A stretch of 34,210 nt of DNA from assembly GCA_903865745.1 (NCBI GenBank), contig CAIPKV010000020.1:1-34210 (forward strand), in the 5' to 3' direction. Below, piece by piece: positions 17,210 through 24,723 of the stretch (its first letter is position 1; each line of letters begins with the position of its first letter). The notes under the pieces are model-generated. The model ran no database searches. It had not been told where the DNA came from and worked only from the letters and a program-made list of their open reading frames with translations. The DNA comes from an uncultured Verrucomicrobia subdivision 3 bacterium (GTDB lineage Bacteria > Verrucomicrobiota > Verrucomicrobiia > Limisphaerales > UBA11358). Both the position numbers and the translations under genes were made by a program.

Positions 17210-18218
17210 GTTTCTCAAGTTCCGGGAGGCACTTTAAAATATCATCGCCACCCGAGCTATTTTCAAATGGATACAAGGGGTCCGGCAGCCGGACATAACC
17301 CGCTTCCGCGTCACTCAACCCCGCATAAAGACAGGCCGTGCCGTCGCCATGACGTACCAATCCGCCGCTGAACATCACATCCGCCAAGTCAGACCGCTTG
17401 GCGGGGCCGACGGGAAAATCGCTTCGACGGGAAATGATTTCAGGAGCAGTGGCCTTACCGGAGCGCGGATCTACACAAAATACCATCGGGTAATAATGGC
17501 GATGCTCGTTCCGGTCAAAATAAGCAATGTGCCCAAGCACCCCGACTAGGCCGTTGCCGAGCAAATGGGCTTCATTGGCCCCAACCCATTCCTCATCCCG
17601 GCATTGGCCATGGAACAACGGAGCTGTCTCCAGGTTTGAGACGGTGATGGCTTCCAGATTGTCCGCCACAAAAAAGCCGATTTTACCCCGGCCACCCTTT
17701 TCGCCTTGCGGGCGGGTGAACACGCCCACCCGCTCATCCGACAATTCCACGAGCCGGATGTCCTTCATTTTGTCCGGACCGACAAAAAACAAATCCAAGT
17801 CATTCAGAGAAGCGCCCCGGTAAAACTCCATCCGCCAGATCACGCTACCGTCCGCCAACTGGACTGGAAACCGAACCCCGCCCATGATCAGTTCGCCCCC
17901 GATAAAAGTGATGCAGGGGTCTTGCAGGCCGGGAAAAGTCCTGGCTCCGGGAATTGGCTGCCACATGCCACCGGCTTCGGAGAAAAAAACAGTTTCGGAA
18001 AGTTCAACCTCGCGGCTCTCCACCCGGCCGCCGATCACCGTTTGCCCGTTGATGTTAAAGGGCGCAGTAATATTATAAACGTCCCGTTGGCCAATCCCTT
18101 GAAACGTCAGCTTGTTGGCGCTGATTTGTTTACCCCCCCGCTGCAAACGGGCAAGCAAATTGAGACAGGATTCGGGCGTTTGTGCTCGCAAAGCGGCTTT
18201 CATAGTGTTCGCAAGCAT
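17196..18218 (-). CDS. DUF1861 family protein (GH130-like five-bladed propeller)
   Basis: About 340 residues without signal peptide, so cytoplasmic. The sequence has repeated short beta-blade segments such as [23 protein letters not shown] (shown in part as DPCITFIGG), [17 protein letters not shown] and [11 protein letters not shown], which I match to DUF1861, a family related in fold to GH130 beta-mannoside phosphorylases/hydrolases. The DP-C-ITF blade resembles the EDPRI blade of GH130. Candidate ATG starts are 18218 and 18203; a TTG at 18233 is also open. It precedes the pseudopilin with overlapping ends and diverges from the AraC gene. Probably processes a short sugar product imported into the cell, but no activity can be claimed. 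The assignment is from memory of the family pattern. Confidence 0.65.
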
Positions 18219-18334
18219 CGTAGCCCATTGCAACGCCTGGAGCGTTCGATTTTAGCCACTTGTTTTTTTTAAACATGAGAGGGGCTTGCGTTACGGGATC
18301 AGGTCATTACACTGGAACCAACATCACCCGAAAA
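18219..18334. promoter_or_regulatory. Divergent intergenic region between DUF1861 and araC-type gene
   Basis: 116 bases between divergent starts, holding a small inverted repeat AACGC-ctgga-GCGTT (18232-18246) and a T8 run (18263-18270). It must carry the promoters for both genes and is the likeliest binding region for the AraC-type regulator. No clear -35/-10 pair stands out. Confidence 0.4.
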
Positions 18335-19420
18335 ATGAAATTGCCGATTGATCCCGGCCCGTGGGCCATGTCCACCGGAAGGCGCGGTTATTTGCGCGAA
18401 ACTTACGAGGGTCCCACCCAGTTGTTGTCGGAGTTGGATATTTTTGGCTGGCTGCGTTTCCACACCACACTGCCCGGCGCACTGAAACCAGATCGTCACC
18501 CCGATGCCTTTGAAATACATTACATGGTTCGCGGCCACCTGCGCTGGTGGGTGGGCAAAGAAACGGAGCAACACGATTTCAGCACCGGAAAAGTATTTGT
18601 GATCCAACCCAATGAACTGCACGGGGGCGATGAAGGTTCGATCCAACCCTGCGAACATTACTGGTTCCGCATCCGCTTTCCGGATGCTGGATCGCTGCCA
18701 ACCTTGACCAAGCCGGAGACCAAGGCATTGCGGGAGGCTTACCGGCAACTGACTTACCGGACCTTTGCCGCCTCGCCGGAAGTAAAGGAATTTTTTGAAC
18801 GCCTGCTGGAAGAACATCGCCACGGTCAGTCAGAAGATTCGCTGCTGATGGCGCGCTCGATGTTGCACGCCTTGTTGATCACGATCTTGCGCGACCACAA
18901 ACACTATTGCCAGGCCGCAAAGCCGCAACCGCTGGTCACCTGGCATGTCCGGCGCACGCTCGAATGGCTGGAGGGAAAATTATTCCAGCCCGAAGCCAAT
19001 TTGGAATCGGTGGCTGAAAATGTGGGTTTAAGCCCCGCCGGACTCCGCACCCGGTTCCAGGCAGAAACCGGTTACACCCTGCACGAATACATCATTCATC
19101 GCCGCATCGAGGAGGCCCGGCGGCGCCTGTCCGACACGAAGGATGACATCACCGACATCGCCCACGATCTGGGGTTCTCGTCCAGCCAGTATTTTGCCAC
19201 CGTTTTCCGCCGGTCAACCGGCGTCACTCCCGGCGAATACCGCGACTCGCATCAGCCGCGGCAGCCGGCCGGGCAAAAAAGCAAACGACCCGCAGTTGGG
19301 CGTCAGGGAATCCGGCGGCCTAGGGCAGCTTCCCAAAGAGCATACCAATCTTCGCGTTCGAGAATGATCTCGGCGTATTTTTACTGCCCTCTTGACCAGA
19401 TCTTCGAGGGTTTCCTTTAG
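18335..19420 (+). CDS. AraC-family transcriptional regulator
   Basis: A 361-residue regulator. N-terminal cupin-like sensor (about residues 20-125; HPDAFEIHYMVRGHLRWW, then VIQPNELHGG) would bind a sugar. The C-terminal AraC double helix-turn-helix covers about 215-310: NLESVAENVGLSPAGLRTRF for the first and DITDIAHDLGFSSSQYFATVF for the second, closing with the usual TGVTPGEYR. About 50 further basic, low-complexity residues follow the domain, longer than usual, and may be a tail or weakly conserved read-through. The start is uncertain: ATG codons at 18260, 18335 and 18371 are open, and 18335 is taken because earlier residues look non-coding. It stands alone on the plus strand inside the island and probably activates the flanking minus-strand operons. 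Confidence 0.85.
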   Translation: MKLPIDPGPWAMSTGRRGYLRETYEGPTQLLSELDIFGWLRFHTTLPGALKPDRHPDAFEIHYMVRGHLRWWVGKETEQHDFSTGKVFVIQPNELHGGDEGSIQPCEHYWFRIRFPDAGSLPTLTKPETKALREAYRQLTYRTFAASPEVKEFFERLLEEHRHGQSEDSLLMARSMLHALLITILRDHKHYCQAAKPQPLVTWHVRRTLEWLEGKLFQPEANLESVAENVGLSPAGLRTRFQAETGYTLHEYIIHRRIEEARRRLSDTKDDITDIAHDLGFSSSQYFATVFRRSTGVTPGEYRDSHQPRQPAGQKSKRPAVGRQGIRRPRAASQRAYQSSRSRMISAYFYCPLDQIFEGFL

Positions 19421-19462
19421 CTTCAACGAGGTAAAGTTACGGCTGACATTTAAAAGGATCAA

Positions 19463-19475
19463 ATCCCGTTGGGAT
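19463..19475. terminator. Small bidirectional hairpin between convergent genes
   Basis: ATCCC-gtt-GGGAT with A7 on one side and AAA on the other lies between the ends of the AraC gene and the GH2 gene. In the minus direction it is followed by only TTTGATCC and in the plus direction by A7, so it is a weak candidate. Confidence 0.3.
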
Positions 19476-19523
19476 AAAAAAATCGAGCTTCCCCCAATGA
19501 ATCGTAATACGGAGGCATGGAAA

Positions 19524-22500
19524 TCACCAATGGGAACCGGGTGAATGGGTTTTTGTATTCAATGCGTTGTAGATCATGCGTTCTGCGGTCAAGGGGTGAA
19601 AATCATGCCACTCGCCTGTCGCGAAGGACTGCACTAACCCGGGGATGCAAAAAAGGACGATCTCGCCCTTGCCGTATTTGACGATCGCGGCGCCCGATCC
19701 AATATGAAGCGTGTGGTCTCTGCCATAGCCAATCGCCGCTTCAACTCCCGGGCCTGAGATCATGAAACCGTTGGCAGTATTTCCGTTATTCTGGAAGGGC
19801 CAATCCAAGACGCTGCCCGACGGAAGCCCATCCAGCAGCCAATGTTTCTTAGAAAAATACCAGGTTCCTTTCCAGGATGCCCCTTGGTTGGAGCCAACCA
19901 TCCCCGAGTAGTTAAAAACCTGCCGATTGGCCAGGCTCGCGAGGGCCTCCTCGGTATCGCCGTTGCCGCCGGTGAGCAGCACCAATCGGGTTCCGTCGTT
20001 CTGAACGCGGCGCAAAACATCCGGAAGGATTCCTTCCCAATCAATGCCGGCGTATTTAACCGGATTCCATGTCTTCCCATCAGGATCTGTATACGGATCT
20101 TTTCGAAACACCTCGCGGATGATTTTGCCTTTAGCGTCGGTGATTTTTATGGCCGCAATCATGAAATGATCCTTGTTGGGAGGCTCATTGGAGAGCCGCA
20201 GGGAGCCATCTTTGACATCCACATCCATCGTCTTGACGACCGGCAGATTCGGGCCTCCGGCCTCTTTGCAAGGATCGAAGTTCTCGAGGACGGTCCTGCC
20301 ATTCAATCCGACGTTAAAAACACGCTGGCCCTGCTCCTTGAAGAATGTCTCGGCAAAGTGAAGCTCAACATGTGCGACTCCGTTGGCGATCCCGCAGTAG
20401 GAAGTGATGACTCCCGGCTCTCCCCAAGCTTCGCTTTTGTAAAGGCCCGGCAGCGATTTGGCATCGTCTCCCGCCTCGACATGACCCCATGAAAATGCGG
20501 GGCCATCGGTGGAATCGGCCACAATCACGTCAACCGGCCCGCGGGCATCGGCTAGCGGTAGCGGGTCAATCCCGAGTCGATCATGCAGAGCATTTTGAAG
20601 GCGCTTGGTGGCCCCTGCGACGGCAATGGTTTCGTGAATCGGCGCTGGATTTACGTCCACGATCCACACCGGCTCGCTGCGCGTCAGGACGGGAGACAGT
20701 CTCGAATTTGAGATCGAGGCAGTGATGGCCACGAGCCCTTCTTTGTTTGCCGTGAAAGTGTTGTTGTCCTTGAGCAACTGCGCGAAAATCTCGCTTCCTT
20801 TTAATTCGACTGGAACGGAGGCTTTGAAAAGAGAAACGCCATCAGATCCGGTCGCTTCGAGATTCAAAATATACGCCCCTTTGCGATCCGCTTCGTTGAC
20901 CGCGTAAACATCGAAGACCACGGTTCCACCCTTGGCGACGACATAGCGCCGGGGCCGGATCACCAGCAATTCCTTCCCGCACGCGCGCTTTAACTCGGAA
21001 GGATCCGCTTTGAGATCCCGAAGTTCATCAACGAGGCCCGAATGGTTATCGACCGTCGTGCTTTCCCAGCCTGAAAGGGTCAGAAAGTCGTTTGCGTCGC
21101 AAATGCGGCCATTTTCCATGATGCGGGCGGCGCCAAAATAGTGTTTTTGGCCGATCTCGCGCTCAAGAACGGCCGGCGTTGGATACGAGGAAAGGAAGCC
21201 TTCGTCTTTCAGAAATTTCTCGTAAGTCTGGAGAATGGCCTCATGCGCGGCCCGATCGTATCCGGGCACGTTGTGCGTCCGGTACCACTCGGCTGCCTTG
21301 GTGTCATTATCAGACGAAGCGCCCGTGGCCATTTCACCCCAACCCACAATTTCTTTGGTAATATCGGTCCGGTACATGAAGTCGGCCGGGGATTTGTACA
21401 TCGTGTCGGTCCAAACGCCGGGGTAGCCATCGCACGTGTGCGTATCCCGCCAGCCGGAGTAACCGGTCATATCATCGTATTGGAAGTCTGTGGAATAGGG
21501 CTTCAACCACGCTTCACCAACTGAAGGATAGCCCGACTTGAGCAGCACCGTGCGCGAAGGGTCGGCTTCGCGCATTTTTCGCAAGACATAATAGATTTTA
21601 GGATTATGCAGATCCCGGTAAGTTTCGTTGTGCAACGTCCAGACCGTCACACATGGGTGCGAGCGGTCGGCCTTGATCATGCCCAGAATCTTTGCCAGTT
21701 CGTATCGATTTTTAAAACTGTCGGGCGCACCGCCGTTTCCAGTGGTGTCTGTCACCGGAGTTTTTGGTGATCCTCCAAAGTACATGGGTTTGCTGTCGTC
21801 AATAGCGTTGTCTCCGGCCCCAGGTTCGCAGTACCGCAGCAGCCCGGCTTGGTCGAAACCCTCCAGAACAAGTGGCTTGGGCATGTGGCGGTGGCTGTTA
21901 AGGCCATCCAGCTCAATGGCGCGGACTGCGGCAATCTCACGGTTCACCGCATTTTGGTCCGGGAAGAGGCCGTCGGGCGCCCAGTAACCCCAGGAGATCG
22001 CGGAACGCACCACGATTCGGCGTCCGTTGAGGCGGAGCTTGGCATCCTGCCCGATCCCCTCCGGGGTAAACCAGCGAAAACCGAACGTTTGCGCACGGTC
22101 AGAGTGATCAATCCCAGCCAACTGAGCCGAGGCCTGGTAGAGAACCGGATGGCCGACATCCCAAAGTTCCGCCCCATCCGCCGTGGCGTTTTGACTCACC
22201 GAGACCGTTCCATTTGCCGGAACCGTGGCATGAACAGAACCCGACCAAACCCGATTGCCTTCTCGTGTGATCGCTAGGGCGACCGGGCCATCGTACGCCG
22301 GACCAGTTGAGTGGATTTCTGCAATGAGAGTGACCGTCCTGGGATCGGGGTTATTAAGAGTCGCCAAGTCGCTTACGCACACCGGCCCGCGAACGGTCAT
22401 GGTAATTCCGCCATCGAGGCCGCCGAACCCGTGAGAATCCGGTATGTTGTACTTACCCCACGGAAATGCCCCGCCGTCTCCCCATTCGAAGTTACCACCG

Positions 22501-23072
22501 GGGTTGGTGATGCGAACCGCCAGCAGATTTTCCGAACCTTCTCGAAGAGCTGGAGTGGCGTCAGCGGTGAAAGGAAGTTCGGTGATGAGATTATAGCCGG
22601 CCAGGCGGCCATTCACATACACCTCCGCCCGCAGGCGCGCGCCCCTGAATGACAATTCCAACTTTTCCCCCTCCTTGAGTTTTGGCGCGCTGAATTTGCG
22701 GTACCACCAGGAGACGCCCTTGTAGGGGCTCCGAACTTCGACCACGTCCGAGGGCTTGTCCGAGGGGCTGACCTCGCATGGCTGCCGTCCCCAGTAATAC
22801 TGTTCTACGGTGGCGGGCAGCGTCACCGGGATGCCCGCATGATCGTCAAGGACGCCCCAGCCACCGGTCGGCGGGTTGGTTGGAAGTTTATCAATCTGCA
22901 CTTCGCCGGGAAGATAGAGCCTATCATCTTGCCATGCTGCTTTCGGATCCAGCCACAAGCGCCAGCCCGCGTCGAGCGGGGCGGAAAAAAGGGCGGAAAT
23001 GCCCATCATCCAACCGAGCAGAACCAAGATGCTGACTTTTAACGCGGATTTTCGATTTGGGTTATTGTTCAT
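19524..23072 (-). CDS. Secreted GH2 glycoside hydrolase with malectin domain nested in a C-terminal Rossmann-like domain
   Basis: An exported enzyme of 1182 residues. Signal peptide about 1-31 (ALKVSILVLLGWMMGISAL); GH2 sugar-binding jelly roll (GVSWWYRKF, FRGARLRAEVYVNGRLAGYN, about 105-150); immunoglobulin-like middle domain; TIM barrel with VTVWTLHNE carrying the acid/base Glu (about residue 483) and a candidate nucleophile Glu in GWGEMATG (about 580). After the barrel come beta-rich segments, then DVIVADS (about 852), a malectin-type domain (about 867-987; FAETFFKEQGQRVFNVGLNG), then GILPDVLRRVQNDGTRLVLLTGG (shown in part as TRLVLLTGG, about 1005 on), resembling the amidotransferase-like domain of related GH2 proteins. 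GH2 includes beta-galactosidases, beta-mannosidases and glucuronidases; which one is not decidable. The ATG at 23072 is chosen for its signal peptide, 44 bases after the sulfatase remnant. Confidence 0.88.
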   Translation of the reverse strand: MNNNPNRKSALKVSILVLLGWMMGISALFSAPLDAGWRLWLDPKAAWQDDRLYLPGEVQIDKLPTNPPTGGWGVLDDHAGIPVTLPATVEQYYWGRQPCEVSPSDKPSDVVEVRSPYKGVSWWYRKFSAPKLKEGEKLELSFRGARLRAEVYVNGRLAGYNLITELPFTADATPALREGSENLLAVRITNPGGNFEWGDGGAFPWGKYNIPDSHGFGGLDGGITMTVRGPVCVSDLATLNNPDPRTVTLIAEIHSTGPAYDGPVALAITREGNRVWSGSVHATVPANGTVSVSQNATADGAELWDVGHPVLYQASAQLAGIDHSDRAQTFGFRWFTPEGIGQDAKLRLNGRRIVVRSAISWGYWAPDGLFPDQNAVNREIAAVRAIELDGLNSHRHMPKPLVLEGFDQAGLLRYCEPGAGDNAIDDSKPMYFGGSPKTPVTDTTGNGGAPDSFKNRYELAKILGMIKADRSHPCVTVWTLHNETYRDLHNPKIYYVLRKMREADPSRTVLLKSGYPSVGEAWLKPYSTDFQYDDMTGYSGWRDTHTCDGYPGVWTDTMYKSPADFMYRTDITKEIVGWGEMATGASSDNDTKAAEWYRTHNVPGYDRAAHEAILQTYEKFLKDEGFLSSYPTPAVLEREIGQKHYFGAARIMENGRICDANDFLTLSGWESTTVDNHSGLVDELRDLKADPSELKRACGKELLVIRPRRYVVAKGGTVVFDVYAVNEADRKGAYILNLEATGSDGVSLFKASVPVELKGSEIFAQLLKDNNTFTANKEGLVAITASISNSRLSPVLTRSEPVWIVDVNPAPIHETIAVAGATKRLQNALHDRLGIDPLPLADARGPVDVIVADSTDGPAFSWGHVEAGDDAKSLPGLYKSEAWGEPGVITSYCGIANGVAHVELHFAETFFKEQGQRVFNVGLNGRTVLENFDPCKEAGGPNLPVVKTMDVDVKDGSLRLSNEPPNKDHFMIAAIKITDAKGKIIREVFRKDPYTDPDGKTWNPVKYAGIDWEGILPDVLRRVQNDGTRLVLLTGGNGDTEEALASLANRQVFNYSGMVGSNQGASWKGTWYFSKKHWLLDGLPSGSVLDWPFQNNGNTANGFMISGPGVEAAIGYGRDHTLHIGSGAAIVKYGKGEIVLFCIPGLVQSFATGEWHDFHPLTAERMIYNALNTKTHSPGSHW

Positions 23073-23116
23073 GAGGGGGTGTTTTTGCGATTTTCTTTCC
23101 CGGCAGGCGTGAAAGC

Positions 23117-23602
23117 TCAGGCCCATCGGCATTCAGTTTCAATCGTTGCATATTCTGGGTCATAATGAGGGAAGAAGCAGAGATCTCGATCCCTGACACT
23201 CGCCGGCGTATTCCCCAGCAGGGTTGGAAACTGGTTTAGACCGTCAAATTTCTGGTCCGGAAATGGCTTCACCCCCAGCGCCGCGAGCAGAGTCGGATAG
23301 AAATCCTCACAACTAAAGATGGCGTCGGTGCGCGTGCGGGATGGCGTACACATGGGATAGGCATAAGCTTGCGAAAACCGCAATCCGCGTTGGGCCAACC
23401 GTTCAATGTTAGGCGTCTCGTAAAACCGGGTGGTTCCATAAAGTGTGGTGTCACTCCAGCCGCAATCGTCGGTGAGAATAAACAAGATGTTGGGACGCTT
23501 GAGATCCTCAGCCGGCAACGCCAAAAAGGGTGTAACGAGCGCGGCAATGGCGATAAAAAGGCCAGACAGCTTGCTGGAACGCGGTTGAATCCGAATGCTC
23601 AT
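23117..23602 (-). pseudogene. Sulfatase remnant: in-frame internal deletion and lost C-terminus
   Basis: A 161-codon ORF starting as a secreted arylsulfatase: signal peptide, then [16 protein letters not shown] with the metal-binding Asp pair, [19 protein letters not shown], and the formylglycine site CTPSR. Directly after CTPSRT the sequence jumps to [20 protein letters not shown], which in full-length enzymes lies some 200 or more residues later, and it ends at CRWA, where the family continues RWKLI. Roughly two thirds of a 450-500 residue enzyme is missing. The junction lies near 23326-23340 at a repeated CGCAC, consistent with deletion between short repeats. The ATG overlaps the GH130 stop (ATGA), showing the former operon layout. 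Activity is very unlikely, since the substrate-binding middle is gone. Confidence 0.85.
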
Positions 23603-24672
23603 AACCCCCACTTAGAGTCCCTTAGGGTCGAAAGTATTTCAATGATGGAAAAGCGCGCCCCGCAAATGACACTATCGGCGGCTCCGTAATAAATCGTGAC
23701 GGCATCACCATCCACCACATGACCGTTGGTGAAAACGACATTGCCAAAGAAGCCGGTTTTTTCATAAGGCGCAGTTGGCTCCATGATGGGTTCTTTTGAA
23801 CGGGCGATCACCTTCCAAGGTTGCTCCAAGTCCAGCAGCAGAGCGCCGAGGCAGTAGCGGTTTTTTTCGTTGGCCCCGTGATAGATTTCCAGCCAGCCGG
23901 CGGGAGTTTTAATCGGCGCGGCCCCGGCACCGACGCGCACACTGTCCCACGCACCGGGTCGGGTTTGTGCGATGCAATGGTGTCTGCCCCAGTGTTGCAG
24001 ATCAGATGACTCGGCAAGCCAGATGTAATTGCCGCCAATCTCCGGGCTGGAAGGACGGTGCAGGGCAAAATAGTGCCCACTGATCTTCTCATCGAACAAC
24101 GCGCAATCCTTGTTGTGCGGCGGAAAGATGAGGCCATGTTCCTGAAAATGTTTCCAATCCCGCGTGGAGCGCATACCCACCGTGACCCCGTTCGGGGAAA
24201 CCGCCGTGTAGGTCAGATGATATTCGCCGTCCCATTGTGAAACCCGGCAGTCCTCGATGCCGAAAGTTTCATAAATTCCATGGCCATGAAGCGGCGGAAA
24301 GGATTTGTCTTCGCTGAAATGAATCCCGTCATCACTTGTGAGGATTCGCAGATGCGAGAGCGTGGTAAGATAGTGCACCCCAGCGTAACGCAAAACGCGT
24401 GGGTCGGAAATGTCCAGTCGTGGATCATTCCGATTGAATTCCAAAACCTGTGCCTCGCCTGATTCGGAGAGGATGGGAAAGGAAACAAAGCCTGCACGCG
24501 GCACGGGGCGTTCCGCCACGCGCACGAGCAGGCAAATTTTCCCGTTGAACCGGAACACGCCCGGATTTAACAAACACTCGACTTGCCAGTCGGGCCGGCT
24601 GGGTTGAATGTCAGCCGCTCGGAGCAAAGGATTTTGCGGAAAACGGTGGGATAGATCACTCGTTTTGTTCAT
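23599..24672 (-). CDS. GH130 family beta-mannoside phosphorylase or mannosidase
   Basis: A 357-residue five-bladed propeller enzyme without signal peptide, so cytoplasmic. GH130 marks: [16 protein letters not shown] (about 37-52), [15 protein letters not shown] (about 136-150, the family GxEDPR blade with the catalytic Asp kept and Pro replaced by Cys), [20 protein letters not shown] (about 245-265), and [16 protein letters not shown] near the end. GH130 enzymes phosphorolyse or hydrolyse beta-1,4- or beta-1,2-linked mannosides; I cannot decide the subgroup because the phosphate-binding residues cannot be aligned by eye. It follows GH116 by about 50 bases and overlaps the sulfatase remnant by 4 (ATGA). 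It probably acts on a disaccharide imported by the GPH transporter (inference). Confidence 0.88.
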   Translation of the reverse strand: MNKTSDLSHRFPQNPLLRAADIQPSRPDWQVECLLNPGVFRFNGKICLLVRVAERPVPRAGFVSFPILSESGEAQVLEFNRNDPRLDISDPRVLRYAGVHYLTTLSHLRILTSDDGIHFSEDKSFPPLHGHGIYETFGIEDCRVSQWDGEYHLTYTAVSPNGVTVGMRSTRDWKHFQEHGLIFPPHNKDCALFDEKISGHYFALHRPSSPEIGGNYIWLAESSDLQHWGRHHCIAQTRPGAWDSVRVGAGAAPIKTPAGWLEIYHGANEKNRYCLGALLLDLEQPWKVIARSKEPIMEPTAPYEKTGFFGNVVFTNGHVVDGDAVTIYYGAADSVICGARFSIIEILSTLRDSKWGL

Positions 24673-24723
24673 GACATTGTTTCAAGATTGCTCACGTCAT
24701 TACATCACAATCCTAAGCCGGTT

